This document shows positions 1 to 8,289 of a stretch of DNA of 64,000 nucleotides, one piece after another. The position numbers were made by a program, and so were the translations under genes. Below the pieces are notes generated by a model that saw only the letters and a list, made by a program, of their open reading frames with translations, was not told the DNA's origin and did no database searches. The stretch comes from Sphingomonas populi (lineage in GTDB: Bacteria > Pseudomonadota > Alphaproteobacteria > Sphingomonadales > Sphingomonadaceae). Location of the stretch: positions 148,925 through 212,924 of the forward strand of contig NZ_SGIS01000003.1 in the NCBI RefSeq assembly GCF_004208535.1, written 5' to 3'. Position 1 is the stretch's first letter, and each line of letters opens with the position of its first letter.

Positions 1-152
1 AGCCGGGAATCGGGCAGTTGTTCGACCGGCTGATAGAAGAGCGGATTGGCGAAGTTCGGCTTCTCGCACTTACGCGGTGCGTCCTGTGCAGCGGCGGCCG
101 TAACCAGCGCGCAGGTGGACAACGTTGTCGCCATCAGAGCAAGCCGTTTCAT
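1..152 (-). CDS. N-terminus of an exported protein, runs off the left edge
   Basis: The reverse strand reads an open frame from an ATG at 152 to the window edge (50 codons visible). The start is preceded by an AGGGGA-type ribosome binding site. The first residues, MKRLALMATTLSTCALV followed by an alanine-rich stretch, form a clear Sec signal peptide with likely cleavage before the QDAP segment. The mature part begins with a Cys-containing segment (KCEKPNF) that I do not recognise. It is on the same strand as the hydrolase and dehydrogenase operon upstream of it, so it is probably another periplasmic member of the island. Function cannot be given from 50 residues. Confidence 0.7.
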   Translation of the reverse strand, partial: MKRLALMATTLSTCALVTAAAAQDAPRKCEKPNFANPLFYQPVEQLPDSR

Positions 153-230
153 CCGCCGTTTCCCCTTACCGAATTGTTATGCAGCATAAGGATGGAAATC
201 ACGGGCGAATGCATCGGCAAGCGAAACAAA

Positions 231-247
231 TGTTCGCAGTGCGAACA
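231..247. terminator. 17-bp perfect palindrome, probable terminator
   Basis: TGTTCGCA-G-TGCGAACA is a perfect inverted repeat. It lies 7 bases beyond the stop codon of the alpha/beta hydrolase gene (minus strand) and before the exported-protein gene. Read on the minus strand, the stem is followed by ATTTGTTT, as in an intrinsic terminator. A protein-binding operator for the downstream gene is the alternative. Confidence 0.45.
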
Positions 248-253
248 AAGCGC

Positions 254-1096
254 TCAGTCGAGAAAGGCGAGGATGCGCGCGGCCACCACCTCCGTCGCGG
301 CACCTGCCGGAAACAGCACCGCAGACGCATCCGGGCGCAAGGCCTGTGCCTTGGGCAGGTCGCCATGCGTGGGATCACTTGCCGAACACGCCAGCAACAC
401 TGGATGCACGCTTGCCGCCAGCGCGCCGGCCATGTCGTAGGAAAAGGCCGCGCGATAGGCGATATGATAGGTGGTCAGCGCCTTCAGCACATCAACGACG
501 AAAGCGTGGACCACCTCCGGCGGCGGCACGCCATTGCCAGTGCGGTGGGCGGCATCGCGATCGAAATAGGGGTAGAACAGGAACATGTCCCGACAGAATT
601 GATACGCCCAGGCAAGCTGCCCGCCATGATCGTCGGGCAGTTTCGCCGGCGCATATTGCCGCAGCATCCGGGCGCGTTCGGCCCGATCCATCAGCACCAC
701 GCCGTCGAGGATCAGCTTGCCGATCCGATCGGGCGCCCGGGCGGAAAGCGCGATGCCGATCATCGCGCCGGTGTGGCTGCCATAGAAATCCGCCTGCTCG
801 ATGCCGAGCGCGTCCATCACCCGCAGGGCGGTGTCGGCATAATAAGCGATCCCGTGGTCGCCCGGTGTCGGTGCATCGGAATCGCCATTGCCCAGCATGT
901 CGGGCGCGATCACGCGGCGGGAAGGCGCCAGCGCGCCGATCAGCGGGACCAGCCACCGCGACGATCCCGGCCCGGCATGCGCCATGTACAGCGGCCGCGC
1001 CGTGGCATCCCCGGCGGCGCGATAGTGCACCAACCCTTCGGCAAGGCGGACAAAGCCGCGATCGATCTCAGGCCGCGGTGAAGACAAGCCGGACAT
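254..1096 (-). CDS. alpha/beta-fold hydrolase-like protein with His at the nucleophile elbow
   Basis: The 280-residue protein has the alpha/beta-hydrolase layout: an HAGPG oxyanion-type segment near residue 40, then APDMLGNGDSD near 65-74. The nucleophile elbow (residues 106-110) reads GSHTG, so His108 stands where Ser is expected. The C-terminal region where the catalytic His normally sits (FPAGAATEVVAAR) has no His. The protein therefore lacks a recognisable Ser-His-Asp triad. The start at 1096 has GGAG seven bases upstream, inside the end of the upstream aldehyde dehydrogenase gene (29-bp overlap), so the two are translationally coupled. A second protein with the same elbow lies at 6366-7172. 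It may be a non-hydrolytic member or use another mechanism; cytoplasmic. Confidence 0.85.
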   Translation of the reverse strand: MSGLSSPRPEIDRGFVRLAEGLVHYRAAGDATARPLYMAHAGPGSSRWLVPLIGALAPSRRVIAPDMLGNGDSDAPTPGDHGIAYYADTALRVMDALGIEQADFYGSHTGAMIGIALSARAPDRIGKLILDGVVLMDRAERARMLRQYAPAKLPDDHGGQLAWAYQFCRDMFLFYPYFDRDAAHRTGNGVPPPEVVHAFVVDVLKALTTYHIAYRAAFSYDMAGALAASVHPVLLACSASDPTHGDLPKAQALRPDASAVLFPAGAATEVVAARILAFLD

Positions 1097-2432
1097 TGAC
1101 GAACTCCATCATGCCCCAGCGGCCCAGTTCGCGCCCGATGCCGGAACGCTTGGTCCCGCCAAAGGGCAAGGCCGGATCGGAGACGGTATTGGCGTTGAAG
1201 AACGTCATCCCGCAGGCGAGATCGGCCGCAAACCGCGCGCGTTCGCCGGCATCCTGCGTCCACACGCTGGAGCCAAGGCCAAACGGCGTTTCGTTGGCGA
1301 CGCGGATGGCATCGTCGACATTCGCGACTTCGAACACCAGCGCGACGGGGCCGAACAGTTCTTCCCTCCGCGTGGCCGCGCCTTCGGGCAGGCCCTCCAA
1401 TATGGTGGGGGCATAGAAGGCGCCGGGGCCGGGCAGCGCCTGTCCCCCTGTGACCAAGGTCGCGCCTTCGGCCAGCGCCTGCGCCACCTGCCCGGCGATC
1501 TCATCGCGCGCGGCGTCGCTGGAAAGCGGGCCGAGTTCGGTGGACGAATCCGTGGGATCGCCGACCCGCAACGCCTCGACCGCCGTGACGAATGCCGCGC
1601 GGAATTGCGGATAGATGTCGCGGTGGACCAGGATACGCTTGGCACAGACGCACGATTGGCCGCTGTTCTGGAACCGCCCGGTCACGGCAGCGGCGACGGC
1701 GCGATCCAGATCGGCGCTTGGCATCACGATCAACGGATCGCTGCCACCCAGTTCCAGCACGCACGGCTTCAGCGCACGCCCGCTGGCCGCCCCGACCGAA
1801 ATGCCCGCCCCTTCGCTGCCGGTCAGGGTGACGGCGGCGACGCGAGAATCCTCGATCACGCGCGCCACCTGATCGCGGGTGAGATACAGGTTCTGGAACA
1901 CGCCCTGCGGTAAGCCTGCATCGATCCCGGCACGTTCCAGCGCGGCGGCGCATTGCGGCGTGTTGGAGGCGTGTTTGAGCAGCACGACATTGCCCGCCAT
2001 CAGCGCTGGCGCCAGGAAGCGCACCACCTGCCAATAGGGGAAATTCCACGGCATCACCGCGAACACGATGCCGATCGGTTCGTGGCGGACCTCGGCATGG
2101 CCAGCGGGGTGCGGCACGGTTTCAGGCGCCAGCATCGCCGCGCCGTGCGCTGCATACCAACGGCAATTGGCGGCGCATTTCAGCACTTCGGCACGGGCGG
2201 CGGCGAGCGGCTTGCCCATTTCCAGGGTGATCAGCCGGGCATGATCGTCCGCGTGGCGCTCCAACTGGTCAGCCAGCCGTTCCAGCGCCTGCGCCCGCGC
2301 CGCGATCGGCGTGCCGCGCCACGCATCGAAGGCGCGTGAGCCAGCAGACAGCGCTGCCTCCACTGCTGCGGGATCGGCATCCTCAAAGCTCGCCAGATGC
2401 GCGCCGGTCGCGGGATTGATGGTGCGGTACAA
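1068..2432 (-). CDS. NAD(P)-dependent aldehyde dehydrogenase (succinate-semialdehyde dehydrogenase-like)
   Basis: This ALDH-superfamily enzyme oxidises an aldehyde to the acid with NAD(P). It shows the catalytic Cys in GQSCVCAKR, the LELGGSDP glutamate motif and [15 protein letters not shown] near the C-terminus. I place the start at a TTG codon (2432), which has GGAGAGG six bases upstream and gives about 454 residues, typical of the short succinate-semialdehyde dehydrogenase group. An in-frame ATG at 2546 would add 38 low-complexity residues and would bury a probable operator at 2507-2525. It is cotranscribed with the hydrolase at 254-1096 and divergent from the methyltransferase operon. The exact substrate is unknown. 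Confidence 0.9.
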   Translation of the reverse strand: MYRTINPATGAHLASFEDADPAAVEAALSAGSRAFDAWRGTPIAARAQALERLADQLERHADDHARLITLEMGKPLAAARAEVLKCAANCRWYAAHGAAMLAPETVPHPAGHAEVRHEPIGIVFAVMPWNFPYWQVVRFLAPALMAGNVVLLKHASNTPQCAAALERAGIDAGLPQGVFQNLYLTRDQVARVIEDSRVAAVTLTGSEGAGISVGAASGRALKPCVLELGGSDPLIVMPSADLDRAVAAAVTGRFQNSGQSCVCAKRILVHRDIYPQFRAAFVTAVEALRVGDPTDSSTELGPLSSDAARDEIAGQVAQALAEGATLVTGGQALPGPGAFYAPTILEGLPEGAATRREELFGPVALVFEVANVDDAIRVANETPFGLGSSVWTQDAGERARFAADLACGMTFFNANTVSDPALPFGGTKRSGIGRELGRWGMMEFVNVRLVFTAA

Positions 2433-2506
2433 GGGCTGCCTCTCCGATGGGGATGGGCCGGCAGATGCGCCGCCGGGCCGCCCGCCGTCTGCGCATCCCG
2501 CTCGCC

Positions 2507-2525
2507 CTATCCGCCAGTCGAACAG
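2507..2525. promoter_or_regulatory. Candidate operator CTATCCG-N5-CGAACAG
   Basis: This imperfect palindrome lies in the 199-bp divergent promoter between the aldehyde dehydrogenase (minus) and methyltransferase 1 (plus). It matches similar elements at 14555-14573, 43193-43211 and 45759-45777: all share TATCCG, a five-base spacer and CG, with outer AG or AA bases. No regulator is assigned. Confidence 0.45.
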
Positions 2526-2631
2526 GCGGCGTGGGGGATGCTGCATTGGCAGCGGCGGGGGAGATACCTAAGCTACCACGCAAACAGGCGCTCCGGGCAG
2601 GTCGCGGATGGGGCAGCCGAGGGAGGCCTTG

Positions 2632-3855
2632 ATGCTCAATACGTTCCAACAGGCACCGCACGCGGTGCTCCCCAAGGCGACGCCCCAGGAAGCGTCGCGG
2701 CAGGAATTCGCCAAGAGCCTGAAGCACTATATCCAACAGGGTCTGCTGCCGGGGCTGCAGCCGGTCTATCGTGGCCGCGCTGCCCGCCGGTTCGAGAAGG
2801 AAACCGGCCGCGCCCCCGCCGACCGGCATGACATCCGCAAGGCGATGGTGCCGGACACGTACTTCCAGCATTATGCCGCGGTGAACCGGATCAGCCAGGA
2901 GCTGCTCTGGGACAGCGTGATCGACAGTATCGACAGCGATGCCGATGCGCTGCGCGCCGAAGCGGCGGCGGCATCGGCGGCGAATGCCGGCAAGCTGGTA
3001 GTGCCTGGCGCCTTCGACGTCCCCCGCTATGTCAACGCGCTCGACATTCACTGTATGCCGGGCGGCTATGCCGGTGCGCCGGGCGAGCAGGACGTGACGC
3101 TGGGCGCGCTCTATGATCGCGGCGTGTTCCTGTATGCGATGGGCTATACCGGGCCGAACAACGACGACATGGGCCGGTCGGTCTGCAACTATATCAAGCG
3201 GCGGCTGGACGGGTTTTCGCCCAAGCGCATCCTCGATCTGGGCTGCACCGTCGGCCATTCGACCCTGCCCTATAAGGAACTCTTCCCGGAGGCGGAGGTG
3301 TGGGGTGTCGACGTCGCCGCGCCGCAGATCCGCTATGCCCATGCCCGCGCCGGCGCATTCGGACTGGACGTCAACTTCGCCCAGATGAACGCCGAGCGCA
3401 CCGATTTCGAGGATGGCAGCTTTGACCTGATCGTCAGCCACATCCTGCTGCACGAAACATCGGGCAAAGCGATGCCGAAGATCTTTGCCGAATGCTACCG
3501 GCTGCTGGCGCCCGGCGGCTATATGATCCACGCCGATCTGCCGCCGTTCGACCTGATGGACCCGTTCACCCAGTTCATCCTGGACAATGAAACCTATTAT
3601 AACAACGAGCCTTTCTGGGGGGCGATGCGCGATCTGGACCAGGTGGCGCTGGCCAAGGCTGCTGGCTTCCCTGCCGACAGCATCCGCTTCGACACCGCGC
3701 CAATGGCAGTGATGGAATTCGCTGCGGCGGCGGCAGCCGGATACAGCCAGGACGCTGCCGACAGCGTCGCCGACCGCGAATTCACTGCGGGCGAATTCGC
3801 CCCCGGCGGCGGATGGGAAGTCCTGATCGCACAGAAGGATGGGGCAACGGCATGA
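2632..3855 (+). CDS. SAM-dependent class I methyltransferase with an extra N-terminal domain (copy 1)
   Basis: The 407-residue protein has a C-terminal Rossmann methyltransferase domain. SAM motif I reads ILDLGCTVGH, followed by a GVDVAAPQIRYAHARA segment, a post-motif DFEDGSFDLIVSHILLHE and LLAPGGYMI. The first ~190 residues form an additional domain with a conserved VPRYVNALDIHCMPGGY segment. I do not recognise that domain. The start at ATG 2632 has GGGAGG upstream; an ATG at 2608 is less likely. Its stop overlaps the next gene by ATGA. A paralogue at 38014-39213 shares both domains and is likewise followed by a small partner gene. The methyl acceptor is unknown. Confidence 0.88.
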   Translation: MLNTFQQAPHAVLPKATPQEASRQEFAKSLKHYIQQGLLPGLQPVYRGRAARRFEKETGRAPADRHDIRKAMVPDTYFQHYAAVNRISQELLWDSVIDSIDSDADALRAEAAAASAANAGKLVVPGAFDVPRYVNALDIHCMPGGYAGAPGEQDVTLGALYDRGVFLYAMGYTGPNNDDMGRSVCNYIKRRLDGFSPKRILDLGCTVGHSTLPYKELFPEAEVWGVDVAAPQIRYAHARAGAFGLDVNFAQMNAERTDFEDGSFDLIVSHILLHETSGKAMPKIFAECYRLLAPGGYMIHADLPPFDLMDPFTQFILDNETYYNNEPFWGAMRDLDQVALAKAAGFPADSIRFDTAPMAVMEFAAAAAAGYSQDAADSVADREFTAGEFAPGGGWEVLIAQKDGATA

Positions 3856-4205
3856 CCGACACGAGCAAGATGCGCCGCGACGCCCGCGGCAAGCGCCCCG
3901 GCTTTTACGACACGCCGGGGATGGATCAGGTGATGTCGATGGTGATGGTGCTGGCCAGCGAGGTATCGGTGCTGGCCGACGACCTCGACCTGATGCAGCG
4001 CGTCGCCGCCAGCCAGGGCATCGATCTGAAGGCCGGCATGGCCAGCATCGAACTGGATCAGGCGGCGCTGGAAGAGCGCGAAGCGCGGCGCCAGGCGCTG
4101 CTCGACCGGCTGTTCTACCTGATGCGCAAGGAGGCGAGCGAACTCGCCACGCAGGAAACCAGCGACGCCTATATTCGCACGATCGACGAGATCGCAGTCG
4201 GATGA
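3852..4205 (+). CDS. Small methyltransferase-partner protein (copy 1), unknown function
   Basis: This 117-residue protein is translated from an ATG that overlaps the methyltransferase stop codon (ATGA). It begins with a basic stretch (RRDARGKRPGFYDTPG), followed by a long amphipathic helical region (SMVMVLASEVSVLADDLDLMQ) and a charged helix, with no membrane segment or catalytic motif. The same architecture (GKRP-x-F, then an SVL helix) occurs in the 118-residue protein at 39210-39566, again directly after a methyltransferase. I infer a small helical subunit that binds the methyltransferase, perhaps like an activating or adaptor subunit. I know of no family assignment. Confidence 0.82.
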   Translation: MTDTSKMRRDARGKRPGFYDTPGMDQVMSMVMVLASEVSVLADDLDLMQRVAASQGIDLKAGMASIELDQAALEEREARRQALLDRLFYLMRKEASELATQETSDAYIRTIDEIAVG

Positions 4206-5776
4206 CCCAGGTTCTGGAGCGGCCCGAGGTGCTGGCCGCGATTGAAGCCATCACCGGCCCGGCACATGTGCTGACCGGCGACGCGACGCTCGCGCTCGCC
4301 ACTGATGTCTATCGCCGGGCGGAGATGCCGCTGGCGGTCGTGCGCCCCGGCAGCGTCGAGGAGTTGCAGGCGGTGGTGCGCGTCGCGGCATCGGCGGGGA
4401 CCAAGCTGTCGCTGCGCGGTGGCGGCGCGTCCTATACCGACGGCTATATCCCGTTCGCACCGGACATGCTCCTGCTGGATCTGACGCGGCTGAACCGGAT
4501 CGTGCGGATCGACGAAGTAAATGGCCATGTCACGGTGGAGGCCGGGGTCACCTGGGCCGCCCTGCGCGACGCCTTGGCCGAAATGGATCTGCGCACGCCA
4601 TTCTGGGGGCCGTTTTCCGGGCTGGCGGCGACGATCGGCGGATCGATGTCACAGAACACGATCAGCCACGGTTCCGGCGCCTATGGGATCTCGGCAGATT
4701 CGGTGCTGTCCTATGACGTGGTGACCGCCAGCGGATCGCTTCTGTCGACCGGCGTCGCGGCTGCCAGCACGGTGCCCTTCACCCGTCATTTTGGCCCCGA
4801 CCTGACCGGATTGTTCAGCGGCGATTGCGGCGTGCTGGGGATCAAGGCGCGGGTGACGCTGCCCGTGATCCGCCGCCGCCCGGCGCATCGGCCCATCTCC
4901 TTCGCCTTCCCCGACCTGGCAGCGATGCATGAAGCGATGCGCCGTGTGGCGATCGAGCGGATCGAGGATACCCATTTCTCGCTGGATGCCGCCCTGTCAC
5001 AGGGCCAGATCGCGCGGCAGGAACGGGCCGGCGCAACGCTGGACATGGCATTGTCGATCCTGCGCACCTCTCCGTCGTTAATCGCGGGTGCCAAACAACT
5101 CGTGCGTGCCGCCACCTCGGCACGGCGGACGATCCGTAAATCGGCCTTCATGGTTCATTACATCGTCGAGGGGTTCGACGATGCCGAGGTAAAGGCCCGG
5201 CTGCACCGCATCCGCACCCTTGTGTCCGGCCTTGGGCATGAAATCCCCGCCACGGTTCCAGCGATCGTGCGCGGGATGCCCTTCGCGCCGTTGTTCAACA
5301 CGCTGGGTCCGGCGGGCGAACGCTGGGTGCCGCTGCACGGCATCCTGCCCAACAGCGAAGTCGCGGCGTTCGAGCTGGCCTATCGCGCGATGCTCGCGGA
5401 TCGCGCAGAGGAACTGGAGCGGCTGGGCATCTGGCTGGGCGGCATGTTCGCCACCGTGGGATCGGGCGGGTTCCTGTACGAAATCGCGATGTACTGGCCC
5501 GATGAGATCACCGATTATCACCGCGGCGCCGTGCCCGCAGACTATCTGAAGAGCCTGCCCGTCTATCCACCCAACCCGGAAGCGCGGGCCTATGTCCACC
5601 AGTTGAAGGCAGACATTATCGCGCTGTTCGTCCAGCACGGCGCCACCAACTTCCAACTGGGCAAGGCCTATCCCTATGCCCGCCGGTTGCAGGCGGAACC
5701 GCTGGCGCTGGTGCAGGCGGTGAAGATGGCGCTGGACCCCGGCGGACTGCTGTCCCCCGGCAATCTGGGGCTTTAG
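4202..5776 (+). CDS. FAD-linked oxidase, VAO/PCMH superfamily (copy 1)
   Basis: The 524-residue protein has an N-terminal PCMH-type FAD-binding domain (RGGGASYTDGY around residues 72-82, TIGGSMSQN, GDCGVLGIKARVTL). The C-terminal cap domain ends in the family signature ALDPGGLLSPGNL. The position that carries the covalent FAD histidine in some relatives is Ala here, so FAD is probably non-covalent. It starts inside the stop of the partner gene (ATGA), making a three-gene unit with methyltransferase 1. The paralogue at 45875-47485 shares the LRTPFWGPFSG segment. Relatives oxidise 2-hydroxy acids, phenols or alcohols; the substrate here is unknown. Its end overlaps the convergent VOC gene by 4 bp. 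Confidence 0.9.
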   Translation: MTQVLERPEVLAAIEAITGPAHVLTGDATLALATDVYRRAEMPLAVVRPGSVEELQAVVRVAASAGTKLSLRGGGASYTDGYIPFAPDMLLLDLTRLNRIVRIDEVNGHVTVEAGVTWAALRDALAEMDLRTPFWGPFSGLAATIGGSMSQNTISHGSGAYGISADSVLSYDVVTASGSLLSTGVAAASTVPFTRHFGPDLTGLFSGDCGVLGIKARVTLPVIRRRPAHRPISFAFPDLAAMHEAMRRVAIERIEDTHFSLDAALSQGQIARQERAGATLDMALSILRTSPSLIAGAKQLVRAATSARRTIRKSAFMVHYIVEGFDDAEVKARLHRIRTLVSGLGHEIPATVPAIVRGMPFAPLFNTLGPAGERWVPLHGILPNSEVAAFELAYRAMLADRAEELERLGIWLGGMFATVGSGGFLYEIAMYWPDEITDYHRGAVPADYLKSLPVYPPNPEARAYVHQLKADIIALFVQHGATNFQLGKAYPYARRLQAEPLALVQAVKMALDPGGLLSPGNLGL

Positions 5777-6273
5777 GCGCCTTCGGGGGCGGACAATTCC
5801 TGCTCGGCCGGGTCGGTTTCGACCAGGTTGAGCAGGATGCCGTCGCCATCGCGCAGGCACACTTCCAACTGGGCACGGTGCGCCATGCGGAACTGTTCCG
5901 GCTCGGGCGACCAACTGGCCCCCGCCGCGCGCAGTGCCGCCAGTGTCGTGTGGATATCGCGAACGTAGAAGACCAGAGCGATCTCGCCGATCTGGGCGGG
6001 GCCGGTGCGCAAGGGGGGCGCCTCGGGTGCCAGCGCGGGATCGATGCGGAACAGCCCGATCATCCCAAAATTCGGCCCGCCGCTCTTTACGATCCGCACT
6101 GCCAGCGGGCCGTGCCCGGCAAAGCCCAGGATCGTCGAGGCGGAGGGGTCATCCAGCACCCCTTCCCAATAAACCTGCGCGAAGCCGAGCGCGGCGTAGA
6201 AATCCGCCGTACGCTCCAGATCGCGGACAAAGATCGTGGCGCGGATCAGCGAGGAGACGGCAGGTTCAGTCAT
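5773..6273 (-). CDS. VOC-family (glyoxalase/bleomycin-resistance fold) protein
   Basis: The 166-residue protein contains paired beta-alpha-beta-beta-beta modules: an N-terminal IRATIFVRDLERTADFYAALGF and a C-terminal half with LVFYVRDIHTTLAALRAAGA and VCLRDGDGILLNLVE. VOC proteins often bind a metal and act as glyoxalases, epimerases or extradiol-type dioxygenases. I cannot place the metal ligands with confidence. It is the last gene of the minus-strand run that includes hydrolase 2, the alcohol dehydrogenase and the lyase/hydratase genes, so a role in that route is likely. It is convergent with, and overlaps by 4 bp, the FAD-linked oxidase. Confidence 0.82.
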   Translation of the reverse strand: MTEPAVSSLIRATIFVRDLERTADFYAALGFAQVYWEGVLDDPSASTILGFAGHGPLAVRIVKSGGPNFGMIGLFRIDPALAPEAPPLRTGPAQIGEIALVFYVRDIHTTLAALRAAGASWSPEPEQFRMAHRAQLEVCLRDGDGILLNLVETDPAEQELSAPEGA

Positions 6274-6365
6274 CGATCGCTCCCAGTTCGTACCATGGGC
6301 GATCAGTTCGAACCGCTCGCGGCCCGTTTCCGCGCCATTCGCGCCGCGATAGGCGATGGTGCCGA

Positions 6366-7172
6366 TCAGGGCAGCGTCGCGACGAAATCGGCGATCGCAT
6401 CCGCCCAGGCCTGCGGTTCCTGATCGACAATGTCGATGCCGCCGCCGGGGATGACGACCAGCGGGAAATCGGGCCGCAGCGCGTGCGCCGCTACCGCCGC
6501 ATCGTGGATCATGTCGCCGCTGTTGCTCAGGATCATCGCGGGGACGGCCACCGCCTTGATCGCGCTGATATGGTCATAGCTGAACGCGGCATGGTGACCG
6601 AACCAATAGGGCCCGCGCGAGACCAGCGCCTGGGTGACATAGTCGCTGATCCGCGCAAGGCTGATGGTGCCGGCGGCGAAATGTTCGCGCGTTGTGAACA
6701 GCTCGACCATGTGCTGCCCGCCCGGCAGCGGGCCGTATTTCTTCTCCCGCTCGGCAAAGGTTTCGCGCATCCCCAGCCGTTCTTCGTCCGGCATCACCAT
6801 GGTCCCGCCCATTACCAGCCCGCGCACCCGATCCGGGTGCCGCAGCGCGGCTTCGGTCGCGACCAGCGAGCCGGTATGGTGCCCGCCGACCACGGCACGC
6901 GCGATCCCCAAGGCATCCAGCACGGGCAACACGACCTGAGCATAATCCGCGACCATCGGCACATGCTGGGTCGCGTCGGACATGCCGAAGCCCGGCATGT
7001 CGATTGCGATGGGGCGGATGCCGCGTGCCATCAGCGGCGCGAACACATTGGTGAACTGGTCCGAATGCATCACCGCCTGATGCAGCAGGACCAGCGGCAC
7101 GCCTTCCGCTGCGGACTGGAAGTGAATCTGGCCGAAGGGGCCATCGGTATAAGCGCGGCGCAGATACGTCAT
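6366..7172 (-). CDS. alpha/beta-fold hydrolase-like protein with GHHTG elbow
   Basis: The 268-residue alpha/beta-hydrolase-fold protein has IDMPGFGMSD near residues 58-66. The nucleophile elbow is GHHTG at 97-101, putting His99 in place of the usual Ser. Near the C-terminus the usual GGGH segment reads PGGGIDIVDQEP, so the catalytic His is missing too. The start is the ATG at 7172, immediately after the alcohol dehydrogenase stop codon; an upstream in-frame start at 7208 would lie inside that gene. It shares the HTG elbow with the protein at 254-1096, so the pair forms a distinct subfamily. It probably acts on an intermediate next to the alcohol dehydrogenase step, but the reaction is unknown. 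Confidence 0.85.
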   Translation of the reverse strand: MTYLRRAYTDGPFGQIHFQSAAEGVPLVLLHQAVMHSDQFTNVFAPLMARGIRPIAIDMPGFGMSDATQHVPMVADYAQVVLPVLDALGIARAVVGGHHTGSLVATEAALRHPDRVRGLVMGGTMVMPDEERLGMRETFAEREKKYGPLPGGQHMVELFTTREHFAAGTISLARISDYVTQALVSRGPYWFGHHAAFSYDHISAIKAVAVPAMILSNSGDMIHDAAVAAHALRPDFPLVVIPGGGIDIVDQEPQAWADAIADFVATLP

Positions 7173-7173
7173 G

Positions 7174-8289
7174 TCAGGGCACCATGATCTGGCGGATGGC
7201 ATTGCCATCGGCGAGTTGGTCGAGAAGGTCGTTGATATCGGCCAGCGGCCGTACCGAGGTGAGCAGCACTTCGACCGGAAGCCGCCCCGCGCGCCATAGC
7301 GCGATGTAGCGCGGCAGATCGCGCGACGGCACCGACGATCCCATATAGCTGCCGATCAGCGTCTTGCCCTCCGCGACCAGCGCGACGGCGGGAATGGCGA
7401 AGGTCTCGACCGGATTGGGCAGGCCGACCGTGACGATGCGGCCACCCCGGCGCGCGGCGGCATAGGCCGCCTGCAGTACAGCCGCCTTGCCCACCGTTTC
7501 GATCACCACGTCCGGCGCGCCTTCGGCAAACAACGCGGCAAACGCCTCACCCGGCGCCAGCGCAGTCGCGCCCAGTTGCTCGGCAATGGCACGCTTCTCC
7601 GGCGAAGGATCGATCGCCACCACGGGCGCCGCACCCGACGCAAGCGCCGCCAGCAACGCCGACAGGCCGACGCCGCCCAACCCATAGATCAGCACCGATT
7701 CGCCGGGCCGGACGGCCGCAGAGTTCATCACCGCCCCCGCACCGGTCAGCACCGCACAGCCAAACAATGCGGCGATTTCGGCCGGCATGTCCGCATCCAC
7801 CTTCACCGCCGATCGCCGATCGACGACGACGTGGCTGGCAAAGGCGGAGACGCCGAGGTGATGGTGCACTTCCCCGCAAGCATCGTGCAGCCGCCGCCCG
7901 CCGTTCAGCAACCTTCCCTCGCCATTGGCCGCAGCGCCCGCGCCGCACATGAACGGCTCGCCCGCACGGCAGCGCGGGCAATCGCCGCACGATGGCAGAA
8001 AGGCGAGGATCACCCGGTCGCCCACCGCAAAGCCGGGATCGTCCACCGTGCCGGTCTGTTCGACGATGCCGGTCGCTTCATGGCCCAGCGCCATTGGCAT
8101 TGGGCGCGGCCGATCGCCATTCACCACCGACAGGTCCGAATGGCACAGGCCGGCGGCGTCGATGCGGATCAGCAACTCGCCCGACCGCGGCGGATCGAGC
8201 GTCAGCCGCTTGAGTTCAAGCGGCGCATGCTCCCGATAGGGCCGGGCATGGCCGCCCGACTGCGCCAGCACCGCCGCCACGATCTCCAT
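7174..8289 (-). CDS. Zinc-dependent alcohol dehydrogenase
   Basis: This 371-residue medium-chain dehydrogenase has all zinc ligands. Catalytic Cys49 lies in GLCHSDL and His70 in GHE. The structural zinc cysteines are 101, 104, 107 and 115 in CGDCPRCRAGEPFMC. The NAD-binding GLGGVG motif follows. It resembles class III/aryl or S-(hydroxymethyl) alcohol dehydrogenases. The start at ATG 8289 overlaps the stop of the lyase gene (TAATG); six extra codons upstream are possible but would lie inside that gene. It sits between the lyase/hydratase genes and hydrolase 2 in one operon, so it likely oxidises or reduces a pathway alcohol or aldehyde. Confidence 0.93.
   Translation of the reverse strand: MEIVAAVLAQSGGHARPYREHAPLELKRLTLDPPRSGELLIRIDAAGLCHSDLSVVNGDRPRPMPMALGHEATGIVEQTGTVDDPGFAVGDRVILAFLPSCGDCPRCRAGEPFMCGAGAAANGEGRLLNGGRRLHDACGEVHHHLGVSAFASHVVVDRRSAVKVDADMPAEIAALFGCAVLTGAGAVMNSAAVRPGESVLIYGLGGVGLSALLAALASGAAPVVAIDPSPEKRAIAEQLGATALAPGEAFAALFAEGAPDVVIETVGKAAVLQAAYAAARRGGRIVTVGLPNPVETFAIPAVALVAEGKTLIGSYMGSSVPSRDLPRYIALWRAGRLPVEVLLTSVRPLADINDLLDQLADGNAIRQIMVP

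Noticed and set aside
2383..4302. 639-codon open frame on the minus strand
   Set aside because: It lies opposite the methyltransferase/partner genes, is Arg/Ala/Pro-rich without motifs, and is a typical antisense shadow in GC-rich DNA.
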